A DNA stretch of 7,387 nt from contig JAWXBR010000056.1 of the NCBI GenBank assembly GCA_034440235.1, positions 1-7,387 on the forward strand. Direction: 5' to 3'. Of this stretch, positions 1-5,807 are shown one piece after another. The stretch is from JAWXBR01 sp034440235. GTDB taxonomy: Bacteria; Bacteroidota; Ignavibacteria; Kapaibacteriales; Kapaibacteriaceae. The translations under genes and the position numbers were made by a program. Position 1 is the stretch's first letter. Every line of letters starts with the position of its first letter. The notes under the pieces were generated by a model. That model did not search any database and was not told the DNA's origin. It worked only from the letters and a program-made list of their open reading frames with translations.

Positions 1-99
1 CTCTCGCGAAGTATTCACGTGATTCCAACGGACCGCCTCGGAATCTCTCGCGAAGTATTCACGTGATTCCAACGGACCGCCTCGGAATCTCTCGCGAAG
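1..99. repeat. 44-bp tandem repeat, two full copies plus partial third
   Basis: Copies 1-44 and 45-88 are identical, and 89-99 repeats the first 11 bases (CTCTCGCGAAG) before the sequence diverges. The array starts at the window edge, so it may continue to the left. Each unit contains GATTCC, 13 bases, then GGAATC, an inverted pair able to form a short hairpin. No spacers separate the copies, so this is not CRISPR. The unit length is not a multiple of three. The same dyad recurs in the 39-bp array that follows, which suggests a common family of extragenic hairpin repeats. No function can be read from the sequence. Confidence 0.95.
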
Positions 100-110
100 C
101 CAAAACTCGA

Positions 111-258
111 GATTCCTCATCGCTCATCGGAATCACGCATAGATCGCGAGATTCCTCATCGCTCATCGGAATCACGCATAGATCGCGAGATTCCTCATCG
201 CTCATCGGAATCACGCATAGATCGCGAGATTCCTCATCGCTCATTGAAATCGCATATG
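111..258. repeat. 39-bp tandem repeat, three full copies plus degenerate fourth
   Basis: Units start at 111, 150, 189 and 228. The first three are essentially identical. The fourth matches for 17 bases (228-244) and then decays (CGGAATC becomes TGAAATC) up to about 258. Each full unit holds GATTCC, 12 bases, GGAATC, the same dyad as the 44-bp array to its left. Because 39 is 13 codons, both strands stay open and would encode repeated 13-residue peptides (minus strand MSDEESRDLCVIP). This follows from the period and is not good evidence for a gene. The array sits just downstream of the stop of the minus-strand oxygenase gene, where its hairpins could shield or end the transcript, although no T-tract is present. 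Confidence 0.93.
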
Positions 259-274
259 AGTGCTCTAGGGTCAG

Positions 275-1738
275 TTATCCTTGTAATTCTGTGCGGACTT
301 TACTCTTCAGGTAAACGATTACTTCTTGGGCACTATAACTAAGGTTATTAGGCTGAAGAAATTGACCTAGAAGCACAAGATCATCGCCGGCAGTTAGCAA
401 AGGCGGTTCTACATAACCACGTTCCTGTGTCTGTGCGAGGCCAATGTTTGCCATGAGTGCATTGCAGAGGCATTTGCGGTTGAAAGTGTCTTCGACCTTG
501 CCGCCTTTCTTAACGTATTCTGCGACTGGTTCGGCTGGACACAAATAGACTAGCGTTCCATCAGCTTTGACAGATATCTGGCGTAAATAGCTGAGATCGC
601 ATTTGCGAGGGCGTGCCTCATACACTGCTGACTCTGAAAGAGTGTCGGGTAGCGGAACTACTTTAAATGGGAATCCCGTAGGTGAGGCCATAGGGTCAGT
701 AAAAACAGGTTCGACCGCATGCTGACCGCCAGAAGCCCACCGCTGAAGTACTTGATCGCGCAGATGTTGTGACATGCCAGAGTCAGCACAAAACGCAAAG
801 GCAGTTCCGACCTGAATCCCAGCGGCACCAAGCTCGAGAGCATCATTAAGTCTGTCTGGTGATCCGTACGATCCTGCTAGCCAGAAGGGGAGCCCTAAGT
901 CGCGAATAACATCCAGGTCCACTTTATCCTTTATGCCATACACAGGTTCGCCGCGCTCGTCAAGAGTCATCGGACCTCTTGGTGGCGCGTTGTGTCCACC
1001 TGCGAACGGACTTTCAACAACTAGTCCTTGAACGCTGCCAGTAGATTTGTTTACTAAATGGGTGGCAAGTGTGCTAGAGGAAACGATTGGAAAGAATTTC
1101 GGACGTTTTAATGTCAGCGTGTTTTCATCCGGAAATGCAACACTAGGTTCGAACGATGTCACCAGATCGGTTGTAGCGTCTGCACCTTTAACAGAAATCT
1201 TTAGCGACACTTTCTGATGATCTGCTAATCTATCAAGCACTCCAGGAATTTCACGAGGGACACCAGCTCCCATCAGAACAACATCAACTCCAGCCAGCAT
1301 AGCTCCGTAGATACCCAGCAGATTACACGTCTGAAGTTTTTCTAGGAAGTTTATTCCCACCATGCCATCATGTCCGTCCTTCGCCAACCACACCTCAACA
1401 AAGCTTGCTGCTACAAGGAGTTGTTGTAGTGCCAGCGAAGGATATACCGTTGGTACGGGACTTAGCTTCAGTCGCTTGCCTTCTTCAATTCCACCCGCGA
1501 CGAAATAGGTTTTCAGGATTTCCTCGGCAACAACTTGATTCGGAAAGTGGGCAAGAGCGCGACGTAGAAACCCATCACTATCACCACGTTGCAGTCTTCG
1601 CACCAACGTTGAATTAACGCCAGTACCCGAGACTACACCGAGTTCACCCTGTGTTGATACAGCCCTAGCTAGTTGCCAACTCGAGACGCCAATTCCCATT
1701 CCTCCTTGAATTATCAGTGGTAATCTCTTCGCATGCAT
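275..1738 (-). CDS. Nitronate monooxygenase / PfaD-like FMN-dependent TIM-barrel protein
   Basis: The product is about 487 aa from ATG at 1738, chosen because GGAG lies 5 nt upstream; a TTG at 1756 would add six residues. It belongs to the 2-nitropropane dioxygenase/nitronate monooxygenase superfamily (FMN-binding TIM barrel, cytosolic; members oxidise alkyl nitronates or act as enoyl-reductase-like PfaD proteins). Visible signs are QGGMGIGVS at residues 11-19 (first strand and flavin loop), HDGMVGINFLEK near 123-134, AGVDVVLMGAGVP near 149-161, ESPFAGGHNAPPRG near 242-255 with a candidate catalytic His249, and GAAGIQVGTAF at 304-314 (FMN phosphate loop). The chain is longer than a typical 320-380 aa enzyme. 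A C-terminal extension of about 110-120 residues carries Cys380, Cys400, Cys423 and Cys425 (the last two as CLC), possibly metal-binding or structural. It has no pfa or polyketide neighbours, so the substrate is unknown. It is divergent from the ATPase gene, and the region between them carries a palindromic site. Confidence 0.85.
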   Translation of the reverse strand: MHAKRLPLIIQGGMGIGVSSWQLARAVSTQGELGVVSGTGVNSTLVRRLQRGDSDGFLRRALAHFPNQVVAEEILKTYFVAGGIEEGKRLKLSPVPTVYPSLALQQLLVAASFVEVWLAKDGHDGMVGINFLEKLQTCNLLGIYGAMLAGVDVVLMGAGVPREIPGVLDRLADHQKVSLKISVKGADATTDLVTSFEPSVAFPDENTLTLKRPKFFPIVSSSTLATHLVNKSTGSVQGLVVESPFAGGHNAPPRGPMTLDERGEPVYGIKDKVDLDVIRDLGLPFWLAGSYGSPDRLNDALELGAAGIQVGTAFAFCADSGMSQHLRDQVLQRWASGGQHAVEPVFTDPMASPTGFPFKVVPLPDTLSESAVYEARPRKCDLSYLRQISVKADGTLVYLCPAEPVAEYVKKGGKVEDTFNRKCLCNALMANIGLAQTQERGYVEPPLLTAGDDLVLLGQFLQPNNLSYSAQEVIVYLKSKVRTELQG

Positions 1739-1780
1739 TGGAACTCCAACAATCAATGAAGTAGGGTCAGACAGAAAACA

Positions 1781-1799
1781 GATAACGGACTCCGTTATC
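1781..1799. promoter_or_regulatory. Perfect 19-bp palindrome, candidate operator
   Basis: GATAACGGA-C-TCCGTTATC has two perfect 9-bp arms around one central base. It lies between the divergent oxygenase and ATPase genes, 43 bp upstream of the oxygenase ATG at 1738. The tight symmetry with a one-base centre is typical of a dimeric regulator site rather than an RNA terminator loop. If the minus-strand TAGATTTG box (1812-1819) is a promoter, the palindrome would fall at or just after the start of transcription. No regulator gene is visible in the window. Confidence 0.55.
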
Positions 1800-1811
1800 C
1801 GAAATTGTAGT

Positions 1812-1838
1812 CAAATCTACGACGGGCTGCTTTAACAA
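1812..1838 (-). promoter_or_regulatory. Possible promoter of the oxygenase gene
   Basis: On the minus strand TAGATTTG (1819 down to 1812) matches the Bacteroidota -7 consensus TAnnTTTG. A TTG (1838-1836) lies 16 nt upstream, shorter than the usual spacing of about 19. Initiation would fall near 1805-1808 and give a leader of about 70 nt that includes the 1781-1799 palindrome and the GGAG ribosome site. The short spacer makes this tentative. Confidence 0.3.
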
Positions 1839-1871
1839 CTCGACGAGAGGTGGAGTCAGCCTCGATTATCC

Positions 1872-1901
1872 TTGTAATATTAACAACAGATGTTAAATTT
1901 G
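1872..1901 (+). promoter_or_regulatory. Bacteroidota-type promoter of the ATPase gene, with internal inverted repeat
   Basis: TTG (1872-1874), 19 bases, then TAAATTTG (1894-1901) is an exact match to the Bacteroidota consensus (-33 TTG, -7 TAnnTTTG). Transcription would begin around 1905-1908, essentially at the ATG at 1907, implying a leaderless or nearly leaderless mRNA. TTAACA (1880-1885) and TGTTAA (1891-1896) form a 6-bp inverted repeat with a 5-nt centre inside the spacer and overlapping the -7 box, a position where a bound protein would block polymerase. This is a pattern match only; no start site has been measured. Confidence 0.5.
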
Positions 1902-1906
1902 CAAGG

Positions 1907-2482
1907 ATGATAGAACGATTTGCACATAAAAAGGTCGAGGATTCCCTAAAGCGTCAGGCGGCAGTCGCATTGGTTGGTCCGAGACAAGTGGGCAAAACAA
2001 CCCTGGCTTTAGAGGTAGGTAGGCAGCATAATGCCATATATCTAGATCTCGAAAACGACTCCGACCGAGCCAAGTTGAGCGACCCACGCGATTTTCTTTT
2101 GCCGAATGCGAAGCGGCTCGTTATTCTCGACGAGATCCATCGAGTGCCCGAACTCTTTTCACAGCTTCGTGGAATCATCGATGAAGGTCGTCGGCAAGGG
2201 GCTGGAAAGGGTCGGTTTCTACTGCTTGGATCGGCTTCGTTAGATCTGCTAAAGCAGAGCAGTGAAAGTCTAGCCGGACGTGTTGCCTATATCGAGATGA
2301 CTACGTTGTCGCCGTTAGAGGTAATGTTAAAGAACGTTAGTAACCAGCCCGCGGAAGGCAATACTCGCAAGCCCGCCGAAGACAATACTGGCGTGTCAGA
2401 TAACTCTGGCTCCGAGGTGGCTTTCCAGACAGTTTCCTTGCAGAAACAAATAGAGACAGTTTTGCATGGCGAACAGACTTGA
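1907..2482 (+). CDS. AAA_14/DUF4143 ATP-binding protein, N-terminal part (frameshifted gene)
   Basis: This is the ATPase half of a two-domain protein of the widespread AAA_14 + DUF4143 family, whose cellular role is not established. ATG 1907 is preferred over GTG 1850 because family members begin close to MIERFAHKKV and a promoter-like element ends 5 nt before it. From this start the Walker A motif GPRQVGKTT lies at residues 24-32, Walker B LVILDEIH at 71-78 and the sensor-like LLLGSAS at 105-111. Homology runs to about SPLEV (residues 135-139). An unusual linker with an 8-codon repeat follows, and around Asn166 (codon 2402-2404) the conserved reading continues in the -1 frame. The 22 or so residues after that, up to the TGA at 2480-2482, are out of frame and not family-like. 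It is most simply one gene broken by a 1-nt deletion or 2-nt insertion (or sequencing error). Confidence 0.82.
   Translation: MIERFAHKKVEDSLKRQAAVALVGPRQVGKTTLALEVGRQHNAIYLDLENDSDRAKLSDPRDFLLPNAKRLVILDEIHRVPELFSQLRGIIDEGRRQGAGKGRFLLLGSASLDLLKQSSESLAGRVAYIEMTTLSPLEVMLKNVSNQPAEGNTRKPAEDNTGVSDNSGSEVAFQTVSLQKQIETVLHGEQT
2347..2394 (+). repeat. Imperfect 24-bp tandem duplication inside the ATPase gene
   Basis: Units 2347-2370 and 2371-2394 match at 19 of 24 positions, both starting GCCCGC and sharing CAATACT. The 24-bp period is 8 codons and yields the related peptides PAEGNTRK and PAEDNTGV. The duplication lies in the linker between the ATPase core and the conserved LWLRGGFP segment, where from memory family members have a linker of around 14 residues; here it is about 27. 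The reading frame shift lies within 10 bases of the repeat's right end. Confidence 0.8.
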
Positions 2483-3129
2483 TTCGCACCTATCTCGAGC
2501 GCGACGTTGCAATGTTTGCGCCACGCGTACCGGCTGAAACGATGCGGCGTTTGTGGACCATGCTTGCGTACGGACAAGCAACAATGTTGAACGCTTCGAA
2601 CATTGCGAGGAGTCTCGAAATAAGTTCGCCTACGGTGCAGCGCTACATCGATTTGCTTGTTGACTTACTACTGGTGCGACGCCTTCAACCCTACACGGTA
2701 AACCTTGGCAAACGGCTAGTGCGCACACCAAAAGTGTTTATTCGAGATTCTGGTTTGTTGCACGCTTTGTTGGCAATCGATGAACGAGAACAGCTTCTCG
2801 GCCATCCCGTTGTAGGAGCGAGTTGGGAAGGCTTCGTAATCGAATCGCTTATGTCGGTTGTCCCCGAGCGCACTGTTGCTGGTTTTTATCGAACCTCAGC
2901 AGGAGCAGAAGTCGACCTCGTGCTTGAACTCCCAGGCGGAGATCGCTGGGCCATAGAAGTCAAGCGATCTGTAACGGCCAAGCCTTCACGCGGGTTTTAT
3001 CAATCGATTGAAGACCTAAAGCCGCAAAGAGCTATTGTAGTACACGCCAACTCCGACAAATACGCGATGGGAAATGGCATTCAGGTCATCGGATTTGCCG
3101 AACTCAGTCGAGAGCTCAAACATTTGTAA
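2404..3129 (+). CDS. AAA_14/DUF4143 ATP-binding protein, C-terminal part (frameshifted gene)
   Basis: Read from 2404 in this frame, the product starts LWLRGGFPDSFLA, a hallmark segment of the family lost from the upstream reading frame, and continues through IRTYLERD and a winged-helix-like stretch (LNASNIARSLEISSPTVQRY, encoded around 2587-2650). It ends with a DUF4143-type domain containing EVDLVLE and WAIEVKRS, the E/D...ExK arrangement of restriction-nuclease-like folds. The only start codon before 2500 in this frame is TTG 2479, which overlaps the upstream TGA by 4 nt and has no clear ribosome site. A separately translated 216-aa piece would lack LWLRGGFP. Joining both parts by a -1 shift gives about 407 aa, a normal family length. 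I treat this as the downstream half of a broken gene; translational coupling or frameshifting is less likely but not excluded. Confidence 0.82.
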   Translation, partial: LWLRGGFPDSFLAETNRDSFAWRTDLIRTYLERDVAMFAPRVPAETMRRLWTMLAYGQATMLNASNIARSLEISSPTVQRYIDLLVDLLLVRRLQPYTVNLGKRLVRTPKVFIRDSGLLHALLAIDEREQLLGHPVVGASWEGFVIESLMSVVPERTVAGFYRTSAGAEVDLVLELPGGDRWAIEVKRSVTAKPSRGFYQSIEDLKPQRAIVVHANSDKYAMGNGIQVIGFAELSRELKHL

Positions 3130-3155
3130 ATCGATATAGATTCGTTTGCAAAGCA

Positions 3156-3171
3156 GCATTGTGCACAATGC
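3156..3171. promoter_or_regulatory. 16-bp perfect palindrome upstream of the secreted protein gene
   Basis: GCATTGTGCACAATGC is its own reverse complement, with no central spacer. It lies 26 nt after the ATPase stop codon and 26 nt before the ATG at 3198. The absence of a loop and of a T-tract argues against a terminator; a dimeric protein-binding site in the promoter region is more plausible. A second small dyad, TTTTA-ATTG-TAAAA, lies at about 3180-3193. I could not assign a convincing consensus promoter here. Confidence 0.45.
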
Positions 3172-3197
3172 ATCTAACCTTTTAATTGTAAAATATT

Positions 3198-4295
3198 ATG
3201 AAGCAGTCCTACATCATTGTGCTTTTACTCTTATCGACAACCGCACCTGCACTTCACGCGCAGTGCTTCACATGCGCAGATGCTCCACCTGGCACGTTCT
3301 TCTGCGATGACTTCGAAAGCTCTGAGCCCCTTACCAATCGGTATTTCGAAGTAAACTCTAATGGCGGTGATCTTGTTGTGCGTGATACGATTGGGCGAGG
3401 GGGCACGAGGGGGCTGCGTGTACTGTTTCAGCAGGGTGAAGTTGGTGCGGGCGCCCTTAGTAAATCTTTTGGTAAGATTCCTGGTTCGTACATAGCACGG
3501 AACGCTGAGCGCACCGACACTTCGTTTACCGAGATCTACTGGCGCATGGACGTGCGGCACCAGCCGGGATGGACAGGTGGAGGTCCGGCAAAACTCTCAC
3601 GTGCGTTGGTGATGGCCAACGACAGCTGGGCACAAGGCATGATGGCGCATTTATGGTCCGGCGGTCCGGACAACACCCGCCTCATCGCCGACCCCGCAAG
3701 TGGCATCGACGCAAATGGCACATTAAAAGCAACGAAGTACAACGACTTTGCAAACCTCCGATGGCTCGGCATCCGCGCAGGCACCACACCAATGTTCGCG
3801 GACGAAAATGCAGGCAAGTGGTACTGTGTTGTAGGGCACGTCAAGCTGAACTCACCTGGACATTCTGACGGCGTGTTCGAGTTCTGGATTAACGACACGC
3901 TACAGGCATCGGCAACGACCCTAAACTGGCACGGCAACTACAACGCCAACCCAACAAACATGACCATCAACGCCGTCTTCTTCGAGAATTACTGGAACTC
4001 CGGCTCACCAGTCGAACAGGAACGCTACTTCGACAACCTCCTCATCAGTACACGTCCGTTGCCCTGTGCGTGCGCATCAACAACGTCAGTCGACCCGAGC
4101 TTTGAGATAGGTAATGAGAGAGTCAATGGGCGAGAAAGTAATGCTCACGATACCGATGTGACTTCGGTCCGGTACTTCGATATGCTAGGACGTCAGCTAA
4201 CGGAGAGTGAAGCAGCACAACAACGAATCACGATGGTAGTTAAAAAAGATGCTAGAGGTTCTGTTAGGTCAATCGTAGTTACGTCGATATACTAA
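3198..4295 (+). CDS. Secreted polysaccharide-lyase-like jelly-roll protein with T9SS-type C-terminal tail
   Basis: The product is 365 aa with a Sec signal peptide (hydrophobic residues 6-19, probable cleavage after LHA at 21, mature N-terminus QCFTC). The mature part resembles concanavalin-A-like beta-jelly-roll polysaccharide lyases (PL14/PL20/heparin-lyase-like). Features are CDDFE near 36-40, TEIYWRMDVRHQPGW near 111-125 with GGGPAKL following, GKWYCVVGHVKLN near 207-218, GVFEFWINDTLQ near 225-236 and RYFDNLLIST near 277-286. Cysteines at 23, 26, 36, 210, 290 and 292 could form disulfides. Residues 323-365 (VRYFDMLGRQL ... GSVRSIVVTSIY) look like a type IX secretion sorting domain, so the protein is probably exported across the outer membrane. 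Catalytic residues and substrate cannot be named. No Shine-Dalgarno sequence precedes the ATG, which is usual in Bacteroidota. The next gene starts 14 nt after its stop, suggesting an operon. Confidence 0.7.
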   Translation: MKQSYIIVLLLLSTTAPALHAQCFTCADAPPGTFFCDDFESSEPLTNRYFEVNSNGGDLVVRDTIGRGGTRGLRVLFQQGEVGAGALSKSFGKIPGSYIARNAERTDTSFTEIYWRMDVRHQPGWTGGGPAKLSRALVMANDSWAQGMMAHLWSGGPDNTRLIADPASGIDANGTLKATKYNDFANLRWLGIRAGTTPMFADENAGKWYCVVGHVKLNSPGHSDGVFEFWINDTLQASATTLNWHGNYNANPTNMTINAVFFENYWNSGSPVEQERYFDNLLISTRPLPCACASTTSVDPSFEIGNERVNGRESNAHDTDVTSVRYFDMLGRQLTESEAAQQRITMVVKKDARGSVRSIVVTSIY

Positions 4296-4309
4296 CGTGC
4301 AGAAATGTT

Positions 4310-4672
4310 ATGAAAATTTTCGCGCTGTTACTGACGATCTGTCTTGGCAATACTGACTTACAAAGTTGTGTCTGCAACAAGATTTCATTCACTGAGCAAA
4401 TCGAGAAAATTGACTTTGCCTTTAGTGGCAAGATTATCAGCAAAAGTCGTGTCGCTTCTGCTACCACGAACGGTAAGCTCACATTTGAAGTAGGTGAACG
4501 GTATATTTTTTATGCTTATTCGGGACGCGAGGTATACACGGCCAAAGAAACAGAAAGTGTGCTCTCCACGCACCTGTGTACACGGACGCAGCTAGCAAGC
4601 GATAAAGATGAGATAACCATGCTTGACAACTACGCTTTCAAGCGTGCACGGGCATTCCAGCTAACAGACTAA
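4310..4672 (+). CDS. Small secreted TIMP/NTR-like protein, apparently internally shortened
   Basis: The product is 120 aa. A hydrophobic N-terminus (residues 3-13) leads to LQSC-VC at 17-22, either a signal peptide followed by the CxC start typical of NTR/TIMP-like domains or a weak lipobox at Cys20. The N-terminal half (SFTEQIEKIDFAFSGKIISKS, 26-46) and C-terminal half (FEVGERYIFYAY at 59-70; LSTHLCTRT at 85-93; MLDNYAFKRARAF at 104-116) both fit this bacterial extracellular family. The stretch that normally lies between KLTFEV and a CGYxF-VGExYLVYA segment, with its cysteine, seems missing, so the two parts meet at a shared FEV. Function is unknown; the fold is a small beta-barrel found in secreted proteins. 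It follows the T9SS-tailed protein by 14 nt and probably shares its transcript. No ribosome site is seen. Confidence 0.6.
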   Translation: MKIFALLLTICLGNTDLQSCVCNKISFTEQIEKIDFAFSGKIISKSRVASATTNGKLTFEVGERYIFYAYSGREVYTAKETESVLSTHLCTRTQLASDKDEITMLDNYAFKRARAFQLTD

Positions 4673-4770
4673 CACTCCGAGACCGGTTAGATTAATCCAC
4701 CGGAAAGGAATGCGAGCATTTCTCTCATCACCTGCATCTATTCCAACGTCGGTGCGTTGGGCGCCCGCAT

Positions 4771-5751
4771 ATGAAACGACGCCTACGCATTTCACTTTGG
4801 ATTCTACTCTTCACGTGCGTTGCAATCGCAATTGGCGTCGCATATGCGACAGAACACATTCTGCCATACGCGCCAATCAGACCGAATCGGGTAACAACGC
4901 TCGACCTTACGAAGATTTACGGTTCGGAAGTAACACCTTCATCTGTCGGACTCGACTATACCACGTTCGACGTCGTTGTGCCGGCGCATTATCTGCTAAA
5001 GGGGAAGGACTCGATTACCCTGCGTGGATGGTTTGTTAAGTCGGCAATAGAACCTTCCCACGGCACTGTAATCCTTCTGCATGGCATTGCAAACTCGCGC
5101 GTGTCGATGATACCCATGGCAAAGGCACTTGCAGACCGCGGTTTTAATTCCATACTCTACGATTCGCGAGCAAATGGAAGCAGCGAGGGCTCGGACTGCA
5201 CTTTTGGCTATTACGAGAAACACGACGTAAGGCGTTTCATAGATGCTGCCGAAGTAAGATTTCCAGGGCCCACGCCGTATGCAATCTTTGGCAACTCCCT
5301 GGGTGCGTCTGTAGCCGTGCAAACGCTCGCAATCGAACCGAGGCTCACCTGTGCCGTTGTCGAGAGCCCCTTTGCATCCTTACGCGAAGTAATTCATGAC
5401 TATTTCACTCGCATGTTCATTCTGCCGTTGTACTTCATCCCAAATCGTGCCTTGGTTCACAGCGAGCGAATCGCACACTTTCAGGTTGATAGTGTCGCTC
5501 CGGCCGAGAGCGCCCGATTTGTAACGCAACCTTTGATGGTGGCGCATGGGCTTACCGATGCACATATCTCCTCCAACTATGGTAAGCGTGTCTTCGATAA
5601 TGCGCGGTCATCTCATAAGATGTGGCATCCAGTGGTAGGAGGAACGCACTTTAACCTCTCTGAACTTGGCGGAAAAGCCTATCAAACTATGGTCACCAAT
5701 TTTTTCGTCGACAACGTGCCACAAAAACGAGAGAACGTGACGGGACCGTAA
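4771..5751 (+). CDS. Membrane-anchored alpha/beta hydrolase
   Basis: The product is 326 aa. Basic residues (KRRLR) followed by a hydrophobic segment at about 8-26 indicate an N-terminal membrane anchor or uncleaved signal, with the catalytic domain likely outside the cytoplasm. The fold is that of the COG1073-type serine hydrolases. ILLHG at 101-105 gives the oxyanion region, DSRANGSSEG at 131-140 corresponds to the usual DxRGxGxSxG loop, GNSLG at 174-178 is the nucleophile elbow with Ser176, and Asp263 (GLTD) and His293 (GGTH) complete a plausible triad. The substrate cannot be inferred; related enzymes are esterases, lipases or peptidases of broad range. A gap of 98 nt from the preceding gene contains no strong signal, and a terminator-like hairpin starts on the stop codon. 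Confidence 0.85.
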   Translation: MKRRLRISLWILLFTCVAIAIGVAYATEHILPYAPIRPNRVTTLDLTKIYGSEVTPSSVGLDYTTFDVVVPAHYLLKGKDSITLRGWFVKSAIEPSHGTVILLHGIANSRVSMIPMAKALADRGFNSILYDSRANGSSEGSDCTFGYYEKHDVRRFIDAAEVRFPGPTPYAIFGNSLGASVAVQTLAIEPRLTCAVVESPFASLREVIHDYFTRMFILPLYFIPNRALVHSERIAHFQVDSVAPAESARFVTQPLMVAHGLTDAHISSNYGKRVFDNARSSHKMWHPVVGGTHFNLSELGGKAYQTMVTNFFVDNVPQKRENVTGP

Positions 5752-5774
5752 CCTCTTGGGGGTTAGTTTGTCTT
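5749..5774 (+). terminator. Probable rho-independent terminator after the hydrolase gene
   Basis: TAACCTC-TTG-GGGGTTA (5749-5765) forms a 7-bp stem (one T-G wobble) with a three-base loop, followed by GTTTGTCTT (5766-5774). The stem begins on the TAA stop codon of the hydrolase. The tail is T-rich but broken by G and C, so strength is uncertain. Confidence 0.5.
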
Positions 5775-5807
5775 AAACGCGGTCGCTGAAGAAAGTTCAT
5801 TCCGGGA

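Noticed and set aside
1..258. CRISPR array
   Set aside because: The units are contiguous, without variable spacers, and no cas genes are nearby.
59..314. Open frames on both strands across the 39-bp array encoding repeated 13-residue peptides
   Set aside because: The period is a multiple of three, so any stop-free unit gives long open frames. There is no ribosome site and no family match, and the 5' part comes from a different non-triplet repeat.
1850..1906. GTG 1850 as the start of the ATPase
   Set aside because: The extra 19 residues do not resemble family N-termini, and an exact promoter match lies inside this stretch, ending 5 nt before ATG 1907.
2396..2410. Programmed -1 ribosomal frameshift in the ATPase gene
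   Set aside because: No slippery heptamer and no clear downstream hairpin are visible at the frame change; a mutation or sequencing error is simpler. The idea is kept only as a test in the findings.
4683..4703. Terminator after the NTR-like gene (CCGGT...ACCGG)
   Set aside because: The stem is only 5 bp with an 11-nt loop and no T-tract follows.
4710..5039. Separate plus-strand protein starting at 4710
   Set aside because: It overlaps the well-supported alpha/beta hydrolase in another frame, has no family features and begins without a ribosome site.
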